Source of the DNA: UBA6522 sp965262365 | GTDB lineage: Bacteria > Pseudomonadota > Gammaproteobacteria > Steroidobacterales > Rariloculaceae | DNA: 64,000 nucleotides | Direction of reading: 5' to 3' | NCBI GenBank assembly: GCA_965262365.1 | Contig: OZ253541.1 | Span: forward strand, 124,001 to 188,000 | Shown here: positions 8,621 to 13,674 of the stretch, one piece after another | Layout: every line of letters begins with the position of its first letter | Position numbering within the stretch: position 1 is the stretch's first letter | Program-made: the position numbers and the translations under genes | The notes under the pieces: generated by a model | The model's database searches: none | Seen by the model: the letters and a program-made list of their open reading frames with translations, nothing else | Told to the model about the DNA's origin: nothing

Positions 8621-8694
8621 CTGGAGGGCTTGCAAAACGAACCCTCCAGACCAGCCAAAGGCCCTGGTCGGTTCGAAACCACCAGGGCTTTTTT
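8621..8694 (+). terminator. Tandem hairpins with T-tract (Rho-independent terminator)
   Basis: The first hairpin pairs CTGGAGGG (8621-8628) with CCCTCCAG (8642-8649). The second pairs GCCCTGGT (8661-8668) with ACCAGGGC (8681-8688) and runs into TTTTTT. The loop of the second contains GGTTCGAAACC, which looks like a tRNA T arm, but there is no full tRNA here. Confidence 0.8.
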
Positions 8695-8707
8695 GTGGCT
8701 CGGTGAA

Positions 8708-8720
8708 TGTTCTTTAACAA
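8708..8720 (+). promoter_or_regulatory. boxA-like antitermination element ahead of the tRNA array
   Basis: TGTTCTTTAACAA differs by one base from the rRNA-operon boxA TGCTCTTTAACAA, the binding site of NusB/NusE (S10). It lies just after the terminator and 101 bases before the first tRNA, which suggests that array transcription is made resistant to Rho. Confidence 0.6.
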
Positions 8721-8821
8721 CGTGGATTGTGTGATGTGTCGGGGCAGTGCTTCGCGTGGTGCGGAGCAGTCGCAGCAACAGACCCGGCGGTGCGTCCATG
8801 CGCCTGCCCCGGACACCCTTG

Positions 8822-8897
8822 GCTGACGTAGCTCAATTGGCAGAGCATCTGTCTTGTAAACAGGAGGTTGTGAGTTCGAAGCTCACCGTCAGCTCCA
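8822..8897 (+). tRNA. tRNA-Thr(TGT)
   Basis: The acceptor GCTGACG pairs with CGTCAGC. The anticodon loop is CTTGTAA, and the T loop is followed by the discriminator T and an encoded CCA. The cloverleaf is standard. Confidence 0.95.
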
Positions 8898-8902
8898 GAC
8901 AC

Positions 8903-8987
8903 GGAGGGGCATTCAATGGTGAGATACCCTGGCTGTAACCCAGGCGCCCTTCGGGCTGTGCAGGTTCAACTCCTGCTCCCTCCACCA
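8903..8987 (+). tRNA. tRNA-Tyr(GTA)
   Basis: The acceptor GGAGGGG pairs with TCCCTCC. The loop CTGTAAC gives anticodon GTA, and the long variable arm (CGCCCTTCGGGC) is expected of bacterial tRNA-Tyr. The D arm is short, and CCA is encoded. Confidence 0.9.
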
Positions 8988-9465
8988 AATTTCACCGCGT
9001 CGGCCTCGTTCGGCGTGGTGACTTGCGGCCTGGCGCCGATAACCGTCGGCAACGGCGGGAAAGGGACGCGACCCATGGCGTCCCGCCGAGCTTGCACGCT
9101 CGGTCAACCCAGGGCAGGCCCGACCCTCATGTTCTCGTTGGGAGACCGGCGGGGATAGCGGCCAAGCGATGCGCGGAAGTAGCGCGGCTCATGCACCGGC
9201 TCAGCCGGGAATGCAGGCCCGTGAAAGAACACGTGGTGGTGCACCCCGCGACACCAACATCGTCAACCGTGAAGGGCAACGGGTAGCGCACGATAGTACG
9301 AGCCTTACGAGCGAGTGCGCGTGTGCAGAGTGCTGGGGTTCCGGTGAGCAGCCGGCGTCCTGGTTCTCGGTCAAGTAGCCGGTAGGCGAACGACAGTCGG
9401 CGTGTCGTATTTCGTGGCCCAAAAGGCGGCGAAGCGACTGGGGCGCGCACGTCGAAGTGGGATCC
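8988..9465. other. Spacer inside the tRNA array, no intact tRNA recognised
   Basis: The 478 bases contain hairpins, for example GGGACGC with GCGTCCC and CCGAGC-TTGCAC-GCTCGG, but no full cloverleaf. It may hold decayed tRNAs. A covariance-model scan with relaxed cut-off would decide. Confidence 0.4.
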
Positions 9466-9540
9466 GCGTTTTTAGCTCAGTGGTAGAGCAATCGCCTGAA
9501 CAGCGATAGGTCGCCGGTTCGAGTCCGGTACTATGCACAC
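9466..9540 (+). tRNA. tRNA-Phe(GAA), degenerate
   Basis: The anticodon stem ATCGC/GCGAT and the loop CTGAACA give GAA, and the T arm is good. The acceptor GCGTTTT against ACTATGC has two mismatches, and the 3' end reads CAC instead of CCA, unlike every other member of the array. It may be a pseudo-tRNA. Confidence 0.7.
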
Positions 9541-9885
9541 GACAAAACGCAAAGACGCGCCTCGGTACGTGCTGAAAATGGCTTAAGGCCGAAGCCTTCG
9601 GGCAATTCGGCGGTCCTGAAGCCGCAAGCGGATGGACCTTGGCAGAACACCGCACGGTCAGGTAGCCCCTGTTCGGAGCTCGCAAGGCTCACGGTAAGTG
9701 AATTGCCGATTAAGTGCGTATCGCGAGTGAACCGCCACACTCTCAAAAAGGCAGTCATGGCCGCTTACGATGGCGCCGGCTTCGGCCGGGCGATCGTGGA
9801 CAGACGGGCAACGTTCGCCATGCAAGGCGTTCGGTACTCCCGCTAAAGGGTGGCTGCAAACGACGTAGTCTCAGTCGTTTTCCCC
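9541..9885. other. Second spacer inside the tRNA array
   Basis: In these 345 bases no cloverleaf or coding gene could be recognised. Together with the first spacer it could hold remnants of the missing Ala, Pro and Asn tRNAs. Confidence 0.4.
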
Positions 9886-9961
9886 GGTGCGGTAGCTCAA
9901 CAGGCAGAGTCCTGGATTGTCGATCCAGTGGATGCCGGTTCGACCCCGGTCCGCACCGCCA
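9886..9961 (+). tRNA. tRNA-Asp(GTC)
   Basis: The acceptor GGTGCGG pairs with CCGCACC. The stem CTGGA/TCCAG carries loop TTGTCGA, anticodon GTC. The discriminator is G, and CCA is encoded. Confidence 0.95.
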
Positions 9962-9969
9962 GTTTCCAT

Positions 9970-10045
9970 GATCCGGTGGGCGAATGGTTAAGCCACGAGG
10001 CTTTCAACCTCGTAATTGCGGGTTCGAATCCCGTCCGGATCTCCA
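9970..10045 (+). tRNA. tRNA-Glu(TTC)
   Basis: The acceptor GATCCGG pairs with CCGGATC. The stem CGAGG/CCTCG carries loop CTTTCAA, anticodon TTC. CCA is encoded. Confidence 0.95.
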
Positions 10046-10046
10046 C

Positions 10047-10122
10047 GGACCGGTAGCTCAACAGGCAGAGCACGCGACCGATAATCGCGAGGTCGACCGT
10101 TCGAATCGGTCTCGGTCCACCA
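10047..10122 (+). tRNA. tRNA-Ile(GAT) with C33
   Basis: The acceptor GGACCGG pairs with TCGGTCC. The perfect stem CGCGA/TCGCG carries loop CCGATAA, so the anticodon is GAT but position 33 is C rather than the near-universal U. CCA is encoded. It starts one base after the CCA of tRNA-Glu. Confidence 0.85.
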
Positions 10123-10125
10123 CCT

Positions 10126-10202
10126 CTGGGAGTAGCTCAATCTGGCAGAGTTCCTGGCTTCCACCCAGGAGGTTGCCGGATCGTCGCCGGCTGTCCGCAC
10201 CA
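10126..10202 (+). tRNA. tRNA-Gly(TCC), degenerate
   Basis: The stem CCTGG/CCAGG carries loop CTTCCAC, anticodon TCC. The T loop is ATCGTCG rather than TTCGANN, and the acceptor CTGGGAG pairs poorly with TGTCCGC. CCA is present. It is possibly a pseudo-tRNA. Confidence 0.6.
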
Positions 10203-10207
10203 CATTC

Positions 10208-10295
10208 GGAGACTCGCAAGGCTGGCGTGCTTATCCGGCTTGAACCCGGTGATGCCCGCAAGGGCGTGGGGGTTCGATCCCCTCAGTCTCCGCCA
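10208..10295 (+). tRNA. tRNA-Ser(TGA)
   Basis: The acceptor GGAGACT pairs with AGTCTCC. The loop CTTGAAC gives TGA, and the long variable arm with a GCCCGCAAGGGC hairpin is as expected for Ser. CCA is encoded. Confidence 0.95.
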
Positions 10296-10302
10296 AGATA
10301 CT

Positions 10303-10379
10303 GGTGAACCTAGCTTAATCGGGAAAGCCCCAGGTCGTGACCCTGGTCGATGCCGGTTCAAGTCCGGTGGTTCACCCCA
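10303..10379 (+). tRNA. tRNA-His(GTG) with G-1 and C33
   Basis: The acceptor GTGAACC pairs with GGTTCAC, and the extra G-1 at 10303 pairs with C73, the His identity element. The stem CCAGG/CCTGG carries loop TCGTGAC, so the anticodon is GTG and position 33 is C. CCA is encoded. Confidence 0.88.
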
Positions 10380-10384
10380 TATTC

Positions 10385-10473
10385 GGAGAAGTGGTCGAGC
10401 GGTCTATGGCACTCGTTTGCTAAACGAGCGGGGCGCAAGTCCTGCCCTGGTTCGAATCCAGGCTTCTCCGCCA
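10385..10473 (+). tRNA. tRNA-Ser(GCT)
   Basis: The acceptor GGAGAAG pairs with CTTCTCC. The stem CTCGT/ACGAG carries loop TTGCTAA, anticodon GCT. It has a long variable arm and an encoded CCA. Confidence 0.95.
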
Positions 10474-10478
10474 CACAC

Positions 10479-10556
10479 CTGCCCGTAGCTCAGTTGGAAC
10501 AGAGCGGCTGGCTTCGAACCAGCAGGTCGGGAGTTCGAGTCTTCCCGGGCAGGCCA
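10479..10556 (+). tRNA. tRNA-Arg(TCG)
   Basis: The acceptor CTGCCCG pairs with CGGGCAG. The stem GCTGG/CCAGC carries loop CTTCGAA, anticodon TCG. CCA is encoded. Confidence 0.95.
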
Positions 10557-10562
10557 CACACA

Positions 10563-10636
10563 CCGTCCTTGGCATATCGGTTGTGCACCGGGCTTTTAAC
10601 CCGGAGAGGAAGGTTCGATTCCTTCAGGGCGGACCA
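10563..10636 (+). tRNA. tRNA-Lys(TTT)
   Basis: The acceptor CCGTCCT pairs with AGGGCGG, including one T-G wobble. The stem CCGGG/CCCGG carries loop CTTTTAA, anticodon TTT. CCA is encoded. Confidence 0.93.
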
Positions 10637-10637
10637 C

Positions 10638-10713
10638 GCGGGCATAGCTCAGTCGGCAGAGCGCGACGTTGCCATCGTCGAGGCCGCGGTTTCGATCACC
10701 GCTGCCCGCACCA
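10638..10713 (+). tRNA. tRNA-Gly(GCC)
   Basis: The acceptor GCGGGCA pairs with TGCCCGC. The stem CGACG/CGTCG carries loop TTGCCAT, anticodon GCC. CCA is encoded. Confidence 0.95.
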
Positions 10714-10719
10714 CGAAAT

Positions 10720-10790
10720 TGAGGGGGAGGTGGCCTCGGGCGGGGCTCATAACCCCGCCGCTGTCGGTTCGATTCCGGCCCCCTCGACCA
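10720..10790 (+). tRNA. tRNA-Met(CAT), initiator-like, reduced D arm
   Basis: The loop CTCATAA gives CAT. The anticodon stem CGGGG/CCCCG ends in three G-C pairs next to the loop, a feature of initiator tRNA. The acceptor TGAGGGG/CCCCTCG closes with a T-G wobble rather than a mismatch. The D arm is very small, at most GAGG-TGG-CCTC with no linker bases. CCA is encoded. It could be elongator, initiator or an Ile2 mimic. Confidence 0.75.
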
Positions 10791-10791
10791 C

Positions 10792-10867
10792 TGCCCGGTA
10801 GCTCAGCAGGCAGAGCGCCGCTCTTACAAGGCGGCTGTCGGCGGTTCGAAACCGTCTCGGGCAACCA
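10792..10867 (+). tRNA. tRNA-Val(TAC)
   Basis: The acceptor TGCCCGG pairs with TCGGGCA. The stem CCGCT/GGCGG carries loop CTTACAA, anticodon TAC. CCA is encoded. Confidence 0.95.
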
Positions 10868-10872
10868 CACAT

Positions 10873-10949
10873 ACGGCTGTAGCTCAGAGGATGAGAGCGC
10901 GACCCTGCGACGGTCGAGGACGGGCGTTCGAATCGCCCCAGCCGTGCCA
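10873..10949 (+). tRNA. tRNA-Arg(GCG)
   Basis: The acceptor ACGGCTG pairs with CAGCCGT. The stem CGACC/GGTCG carries loop CTGCGAC, anticodon GCG. Bacteria normally use ACG (edited to ICG by TadA) for CGU/CGC codons, so GCG is unusual. CCA is encoded. Confidence 0.9.
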
Positions 10950-10954
10950 CCCAT

Positions 10955-11028
10955 TCGGCGTTCGTCTAATGGCAGGACACAGGGCTTTGAACCCTGGGGT
11001 AGTGGTTCAAGTCCACTGCGCCGAGCCA
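10955..11028 (+). tRNA. tRNA-Gln(TTG)
   Basis: The acceptor TCGGCGT pairs with GCGCCGA. The stem CAGGG/CCCTG carries loop CTTTGAA, anticodon TTG. CCA is encoded. Confidence 0.95.
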
Positions 11029-11033
11029 GCTCC

Positions 11034-11107
11034 AGGTCGGTCGTCTAATGGCAAGACTGCGGACTCCAAACCCGCCAATCGGCGTTCAAATCGTCGCCGG
11101 CCTGCCA
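11034..11107 (+). tRNA. tRNA-Trp(CCA)
   Basis: The acceptor AGGTCGG pairs with CCGGCCT. The stem GCGGA/CCCGC has an A-C mismatch next to the loop CTCCAAA, anticodon CCA. A 3' CCA is also encoded. Confidence 0.9.
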
Positions 11108-11112
11108 ACATA

Positions 11113-11187
11113 CACGCCGTGTCCGAAATGGTCAGGTGCGAGGTTGCAACCCTCGTTATGCCGGTTCGAGTCCGGCCGGCGTGTCCA
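11113..11187 (+). tRNA. tRNA-Cys(GCA)
   Basis: The acceptor CACGCCG pairs with CGGCGTG. The stem CGAGG/CCTCG carries loop TTGCAAC, anticodon GCA. CCA is encoded. Confidence 0.93.
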
Positions 11188-11190
11188 CAT

Positions 11191-11283
11191 GCCCCAGTAG
11201 CTCAGCGGTAGAGCGGCGGGTTTATAGCCCGTTGGCGCCAGATAAGCGGCAGGTCGCACGTTCGAATCGTGCCTGGGGCACCA
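11191..11283 (+). tRNA. tRNA-Ile(TAT) with a long extra segment
   Basis: The acceptor GCCCCAG pairs with CTGGGGC. The stem GCGGG/CCCGT carries loop TTTATAG, anticodon TAT, for AUA codons. About 23 bases separate the anticodon stem from the T stem, far more than a normal Ile variable loop of about five. CCA is encoded. Confidence 0.85.
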
Positions 11284-11284
11284 C

Positions 11285-11363
11285 GTCTCCGTAGCTCAAT
11301 CGGAACCAGAGCACCGGGCTTCTACCCCGGGGGTTGCAGGTTCGAGTCCTGCCGGGGACGCCA
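11285..11363 (+). tRNA. tRNA-Arg(TCT)
   Basis: The acceptor GTCTCCG pairs with CGGGGAC. The stem CCGGG/CCCGG carries loop CTTCTAC, anticodon TCT. The D loop is slightly long. CCA is encoded. Confidence 0.93.
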
Positions 11364-11368
11364 CCCAT

Positions 11369-11446
11369 GGCCGTCTGAAGGGAATTGGCATACCTGCCTG
11401 TCTTAGAAACAGGTGCTTCTCGGTTCGACTCCGAGGGCGGCCACCA
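11369..11446 (+). tRNA. tRNA-Leu(TAG) with short variable loop
   Basis: The acceptor GGCCGTC pairs with GGCGGCC. The stem CCTGT/ACAGG carries loop CTTAGAA, anticodon TAG. Only about five bases (TGCTT) lie before the T stem, whereas bacterial tRNA-Leu normally has a long variable arm. CCA is encoded. Confidence 0.88.
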
Positions 11447-11454
11447 ATTCAAAC

Positions 11455-11531
11455 GCGGACCTGACGGGAACGGTATACCTCGGCGGCTTAAACCCGCTGG
11501 CGTCCCGGTTCGAATCCGGGGGTCCGCACCA
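11455..11531 (+). tRNA. tRNA-Leu(TAA) with short variable loop
   Basis: The acceptor GCGGACC pairs with GGTCCGC. The stem GGCGG/CCGCT carries loop CTTAAAC, anticodon TAA. The variable loop is only GGCGT. CCA is encoded. Confidence 0.88.
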
Positions 11532-11533
11532 AC

Positions 11534-11611
11534 GCGCGGCTGACGGGAACCGGTATACCTGGATCGCTCAAAACGATCTGCTTCCCCGTTCGAATCGGGG
11601 GCCGCGTACCA
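11534..11611 (+). tRNA. tRNA-Leu(CAA) with short variable loop
   Basis: The acceptor GCGCGGC pairs with GCCGCGT. The stem GATCG/CGATC carries loop CTCAAAA, anticodon CAA. The variable loop is short, as in the two preceding Leu tRNAs, and the three share the D-arm sequence GGGAA..GG.ATACCT. CCA is encoded. Confidence 0.88.
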
Positions 11612-11656
11612 ACAAGGGGTGTGCCACACAATCCGCGTTGTCAGTGTCAATTAGAC

Positions 11657-11839
11657 GGTCCGCCGGGTCTTCGTGATCCCGGTTTGCTCGATTCGGCGCT
11701 GGCTCGTCCACGGCAACTTCACGGTTACGGCGAGCCCGACACATGCGAAATGGCTGCGGCATACGCAGCAGGGATCATCCGCAAACACCCCTTGGTGGAT
11801 GGCAACGAGCGCACGGGCTCCAGCTCCGCTAATTTTCTA
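11657..11839 (+). pseudogene. doc: Doc/Fic-type toxin fragment
   Basis: The frame reads GPPGLRDPGLLDSALARP, then HGYGEPDTCEMAAAYAAGI and finally HPLVDGNERTG, which is the Fic/Doc active-site motif (HxFxDGNxR). These segments align with the middle of death-on-curing toxins, which phosphorylate EF-Tu. The N-terminal third and everything after about 15 residues past the motif are missing, and no start or antitoxin gene is present, so it is a remnant. It lies between the last tRNA and the converging DUF6152 gene, and its tail overlaps the 3' end of that gene. Confidence 0.75.
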
Positions 11840-12947
11840 TGTAAGCGTCCTTCAACTCCACGCAGGCATAAGGCTGGAAGGGCACGTCGGACGGATAAAC
11901 CGTGTCCTGGCCGGTGTATACGCCTTCGAAGTAGAGTGGATCCTCCGCCGTGTACGATCGCGTCAGACCTTGTGTCTCGGCGTCGTAAGCAAAGCGTTCG
12001 ACTGAATGCATCCGGTCGCTGTGTTTTGCAAGGCCACCGCCCCCGGCACGCAAGAACCCTTCCGAGAAGCCGACCGTGTCGACGACGAGCGTGTCGCCCT
12101 CCCAGCGGCCGATCGAATGACCCGCTCGCGACGGCGTGATGTCGTTGGGATGTTCGTCCATATTCATGTGAATCGTGCGCACGATATCCATGAGGCCGTA
12201 CTTCAGCGTAATCGAATCCTCCGTCTGGATGATCTCGTTGACGTGGCGGTCGAACTCCCAGTCGAAGAAGATGTTGGTGGCCATGCAATGGAAACGGGGA
12301 TTGTCCTCCTGAACAGTCAGGCCCTCGATGACTGCACGCCCCGCGGCGGTCAGCTCGATGCCGCCGGGCAGGGCGCCTGTGCCCATGCCCATACCCATGC
12401 CAGGGGCCATGCCAGGGGCCATGCCACCGGCCATGCCGCCGCCGCCCGTGCCGCCCAGCGGGTTACGCTGCGGTGCAGCCCAGGTGCCGTTCAGGTCGAG
12501 CCGACCGTTGACCGTCCGCTGTCGCGCACCGACCGGCGCGTCGATCACTTCGCGGCGCTGCCCGTACCGTTCGAGGGTACTCCCGTCAGCGAGAATCACC
12601 GAGCGCAAGGCGCAGGCTGTCGGTTCGTTCACTCCAAGGTCACCTGTGACCGTGATCTCGCCACCGATCGGAAACAGGTCCTCGGTCCAACCGGCCCGCC
12701 GCAACAGGGAACCGGCCTGGAGTTCGCAGCGCCACGGAACGGCCGTGCCGTCTTCGGCCATGACGTCGAAATGGATGTAACCGTGGGGGTTGACGAAACG
12801 GACTTCGGTGACGGCACCCGTCAGATCCACCGGCTGCCCAGAGGTGAACTGGCCCGGACCGTGGTGGGCAGGCACGCTCGCGCCGAAGCCCAGCGCTGCC
12901 AAGAACAGAACGAGTTCACTCAGAGTCCTGATTTTGCTGTTCGCCAT
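11829..12947 (-). CDS. DUF6152 protein with companion C-terminal domain
   Basis: The start at 12947 (MANSKIRTLSE) gives a 372-residue exported protein with a signal peptide ending near SVPA-HHG. The N-terminal DUF6152 domain (about residues 29-115) has the His-His pair at the predicted mature end and FVNPHGYIHFDV. A Gly/Met-rich linker (GGMAGGMAPGMAPG and GMGMGMG) leads to the companion domain, with RFHCM and SIGRWEGDTLVVDTVGF. The function is not established. The cyclophilin gene lies 50 bases upstream on the same strand. Confidence 0.8.
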   Translation of the reverse strand: MANSKIRTLSELVLFLAALGFGASVPAHHGPGQFTSGQPVDLTGAVTEVRFVNPHGYIHFDVMAEDGTAVPWRCELQAGSLLRRAGWTEDLFPIGGEITVTGDLGVNEPTACALRSVILADGSTLERYGQRREVIDAPVGARQRTVNGRLDLNGTWAAPQRNPLGGTGGGGMAGGMAPGMAPGMGMGMGTGALPGGIELTAAGRAVIEGLTVQEDNPRFHCMATNIFFDWEFDRHVNEIIQTEDSITLKYGLMDIVRTIHMNMDEHPNDITPSRAGHSIGRWEGDTLVVDTVGFSEGFLRAGGGGLAKHSDRMHSVERFAYDAETQGLTRSYTAEDPLYFEGVYTGQDTVYPSDVPFQPYACVELKDAYIEN

Positions 12948-12997
12948 GTCGGTTTTCTCCTGCTTGCAATTGAGCCGGGAGCGGTCGTTCACACTGT

Positions 12998-13480
12998 TCA
13001 ACCAGCGACACTGACACTGATCATCGTGTCTCCCTGTTGAATGGCATCCACAACATCCTCACCGCTCGTAACCTTCCCGAACACCGTGTGCCTGCCATCC
13101 AGATGGGGGGTCGCAAGATGGGTAATGAAGAACTGACTGCCATTCGTATTCGGCCCGGCATTGGCCATGGAAATGACGCATTGCTCGTGCTTTAGCGGAT
13201 TCCCATGGCACTCATCGGCAAATCGATACCCGGGGCCGCCGCGGCCCGTACCGGTCGGGTCGCCACTCTGAATCATGAAATTCGCGATGACTCGATGAAA
13301 AATGACCCCGTCGTAAAAGCCCTGACCCGCCAAAAACACGAAGTTGTTAACGGTCTGCGGAGCGTGCTGCGGATAAAGTTCTAGCCCGATGCTGCCACGG
13401 TTTGTCTCTATCGAGACGGCGTAGTTTCTCGATACGTCGATCTGCAATTCCGGCGGTGCATTCCATTGCTGTCTGGCCAT
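12998..13480 (-). CDS. Cyclophilin-type peptidyl-prolyl cis-trans isomerase
   Basis: The 160-residue product covers the whole cyclophilin fold. Motifs include FHRVIANFMIQSGDPTGTG (catalytic Arg and the Phe/Gln core), NGSQFFITHLATPHLDGRHTVFGKV and the MANAGPNTN loop. It speeds up proline isomerisation during protein folding. There is no signal peptide, so it is probably cytoplasmic, like PpiB. The length matches the PpiB group. It is transcribed away from the next DUF6152 gene at 13675 and may share a transcript with the DUF6152 gene downstream. Confidence 0.93.
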   Translation of the reverse strand: MARQQWNAPPELQIDVSRNYAVSIETNRGSIGLELYPQHAPQTVNNFVFLAGQGFYDGVIFHRVIANFMIQSGDPTGTGRGGPGYRFADECHGNPLKHEQCVISMANAGPNTNGSQFFITHLATPHLDGRHTVFGKVTSGEDVVDAIQQGDTMISVSVAG

Positions 13481-13674
13481 CTGGGGTCTCCTGGAAAATT
13501 CATCAATTTAGCAAGGCACATTGTAGCGGCCAAACGCGGTCATCGAAATTTCTCTTGGTCACTTCGCTGATGGCTACGCGCCACCGAAGTGGGCTGTAAA
13601 CTGCCATTGACAGCAAACCGGGAATCACCGTATTTGATCGATGTGATATTTTCGGCTCTACACGGGAGAGTTCG

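Larger units (their letters stand above)
8822..11611 (+). other. tRNA array: 24 tRNA genes in 2.8 kb
   Basis: All genes lie on one strand. From 9886 onward they are packed with gaps of roughly 1 to 18 bases. The tRNAs cover 17 amino acids; Ala, Pro and Asn were not found. Twenty-three of the 24 encode 3' CCA. Several have non-standard features (C33, short Leu variable loops, reduced D arms, acceptor mismatches). Comparable arrays are known on some plasmids, phages and integrative elements. Confidence 0.9.

Noticed and set aside
8661..8694. tRNA-like element (GGTTCGAAACC with flanking 8-bp stem)
   Set aside because: No D or anticodon arm exists between the stem halves, and the T-tract after the stem makes it a terminator.
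9092..9120. Possible tRNA-Ala(TGC) anticodon arm (CCGAGC-TTGCAC-GCTCGG)
   Set aside because: The loop has six bases on a six-base stem, no acceptor or T arm can be found around it, and the preceding bases form another hairpin.
8822..11611. CRISPR array
   Set aside because: The regular spacing and repeated GGTTCGA-like motifs come from tRNA T arms. The units differ and fold as cloverleafs.
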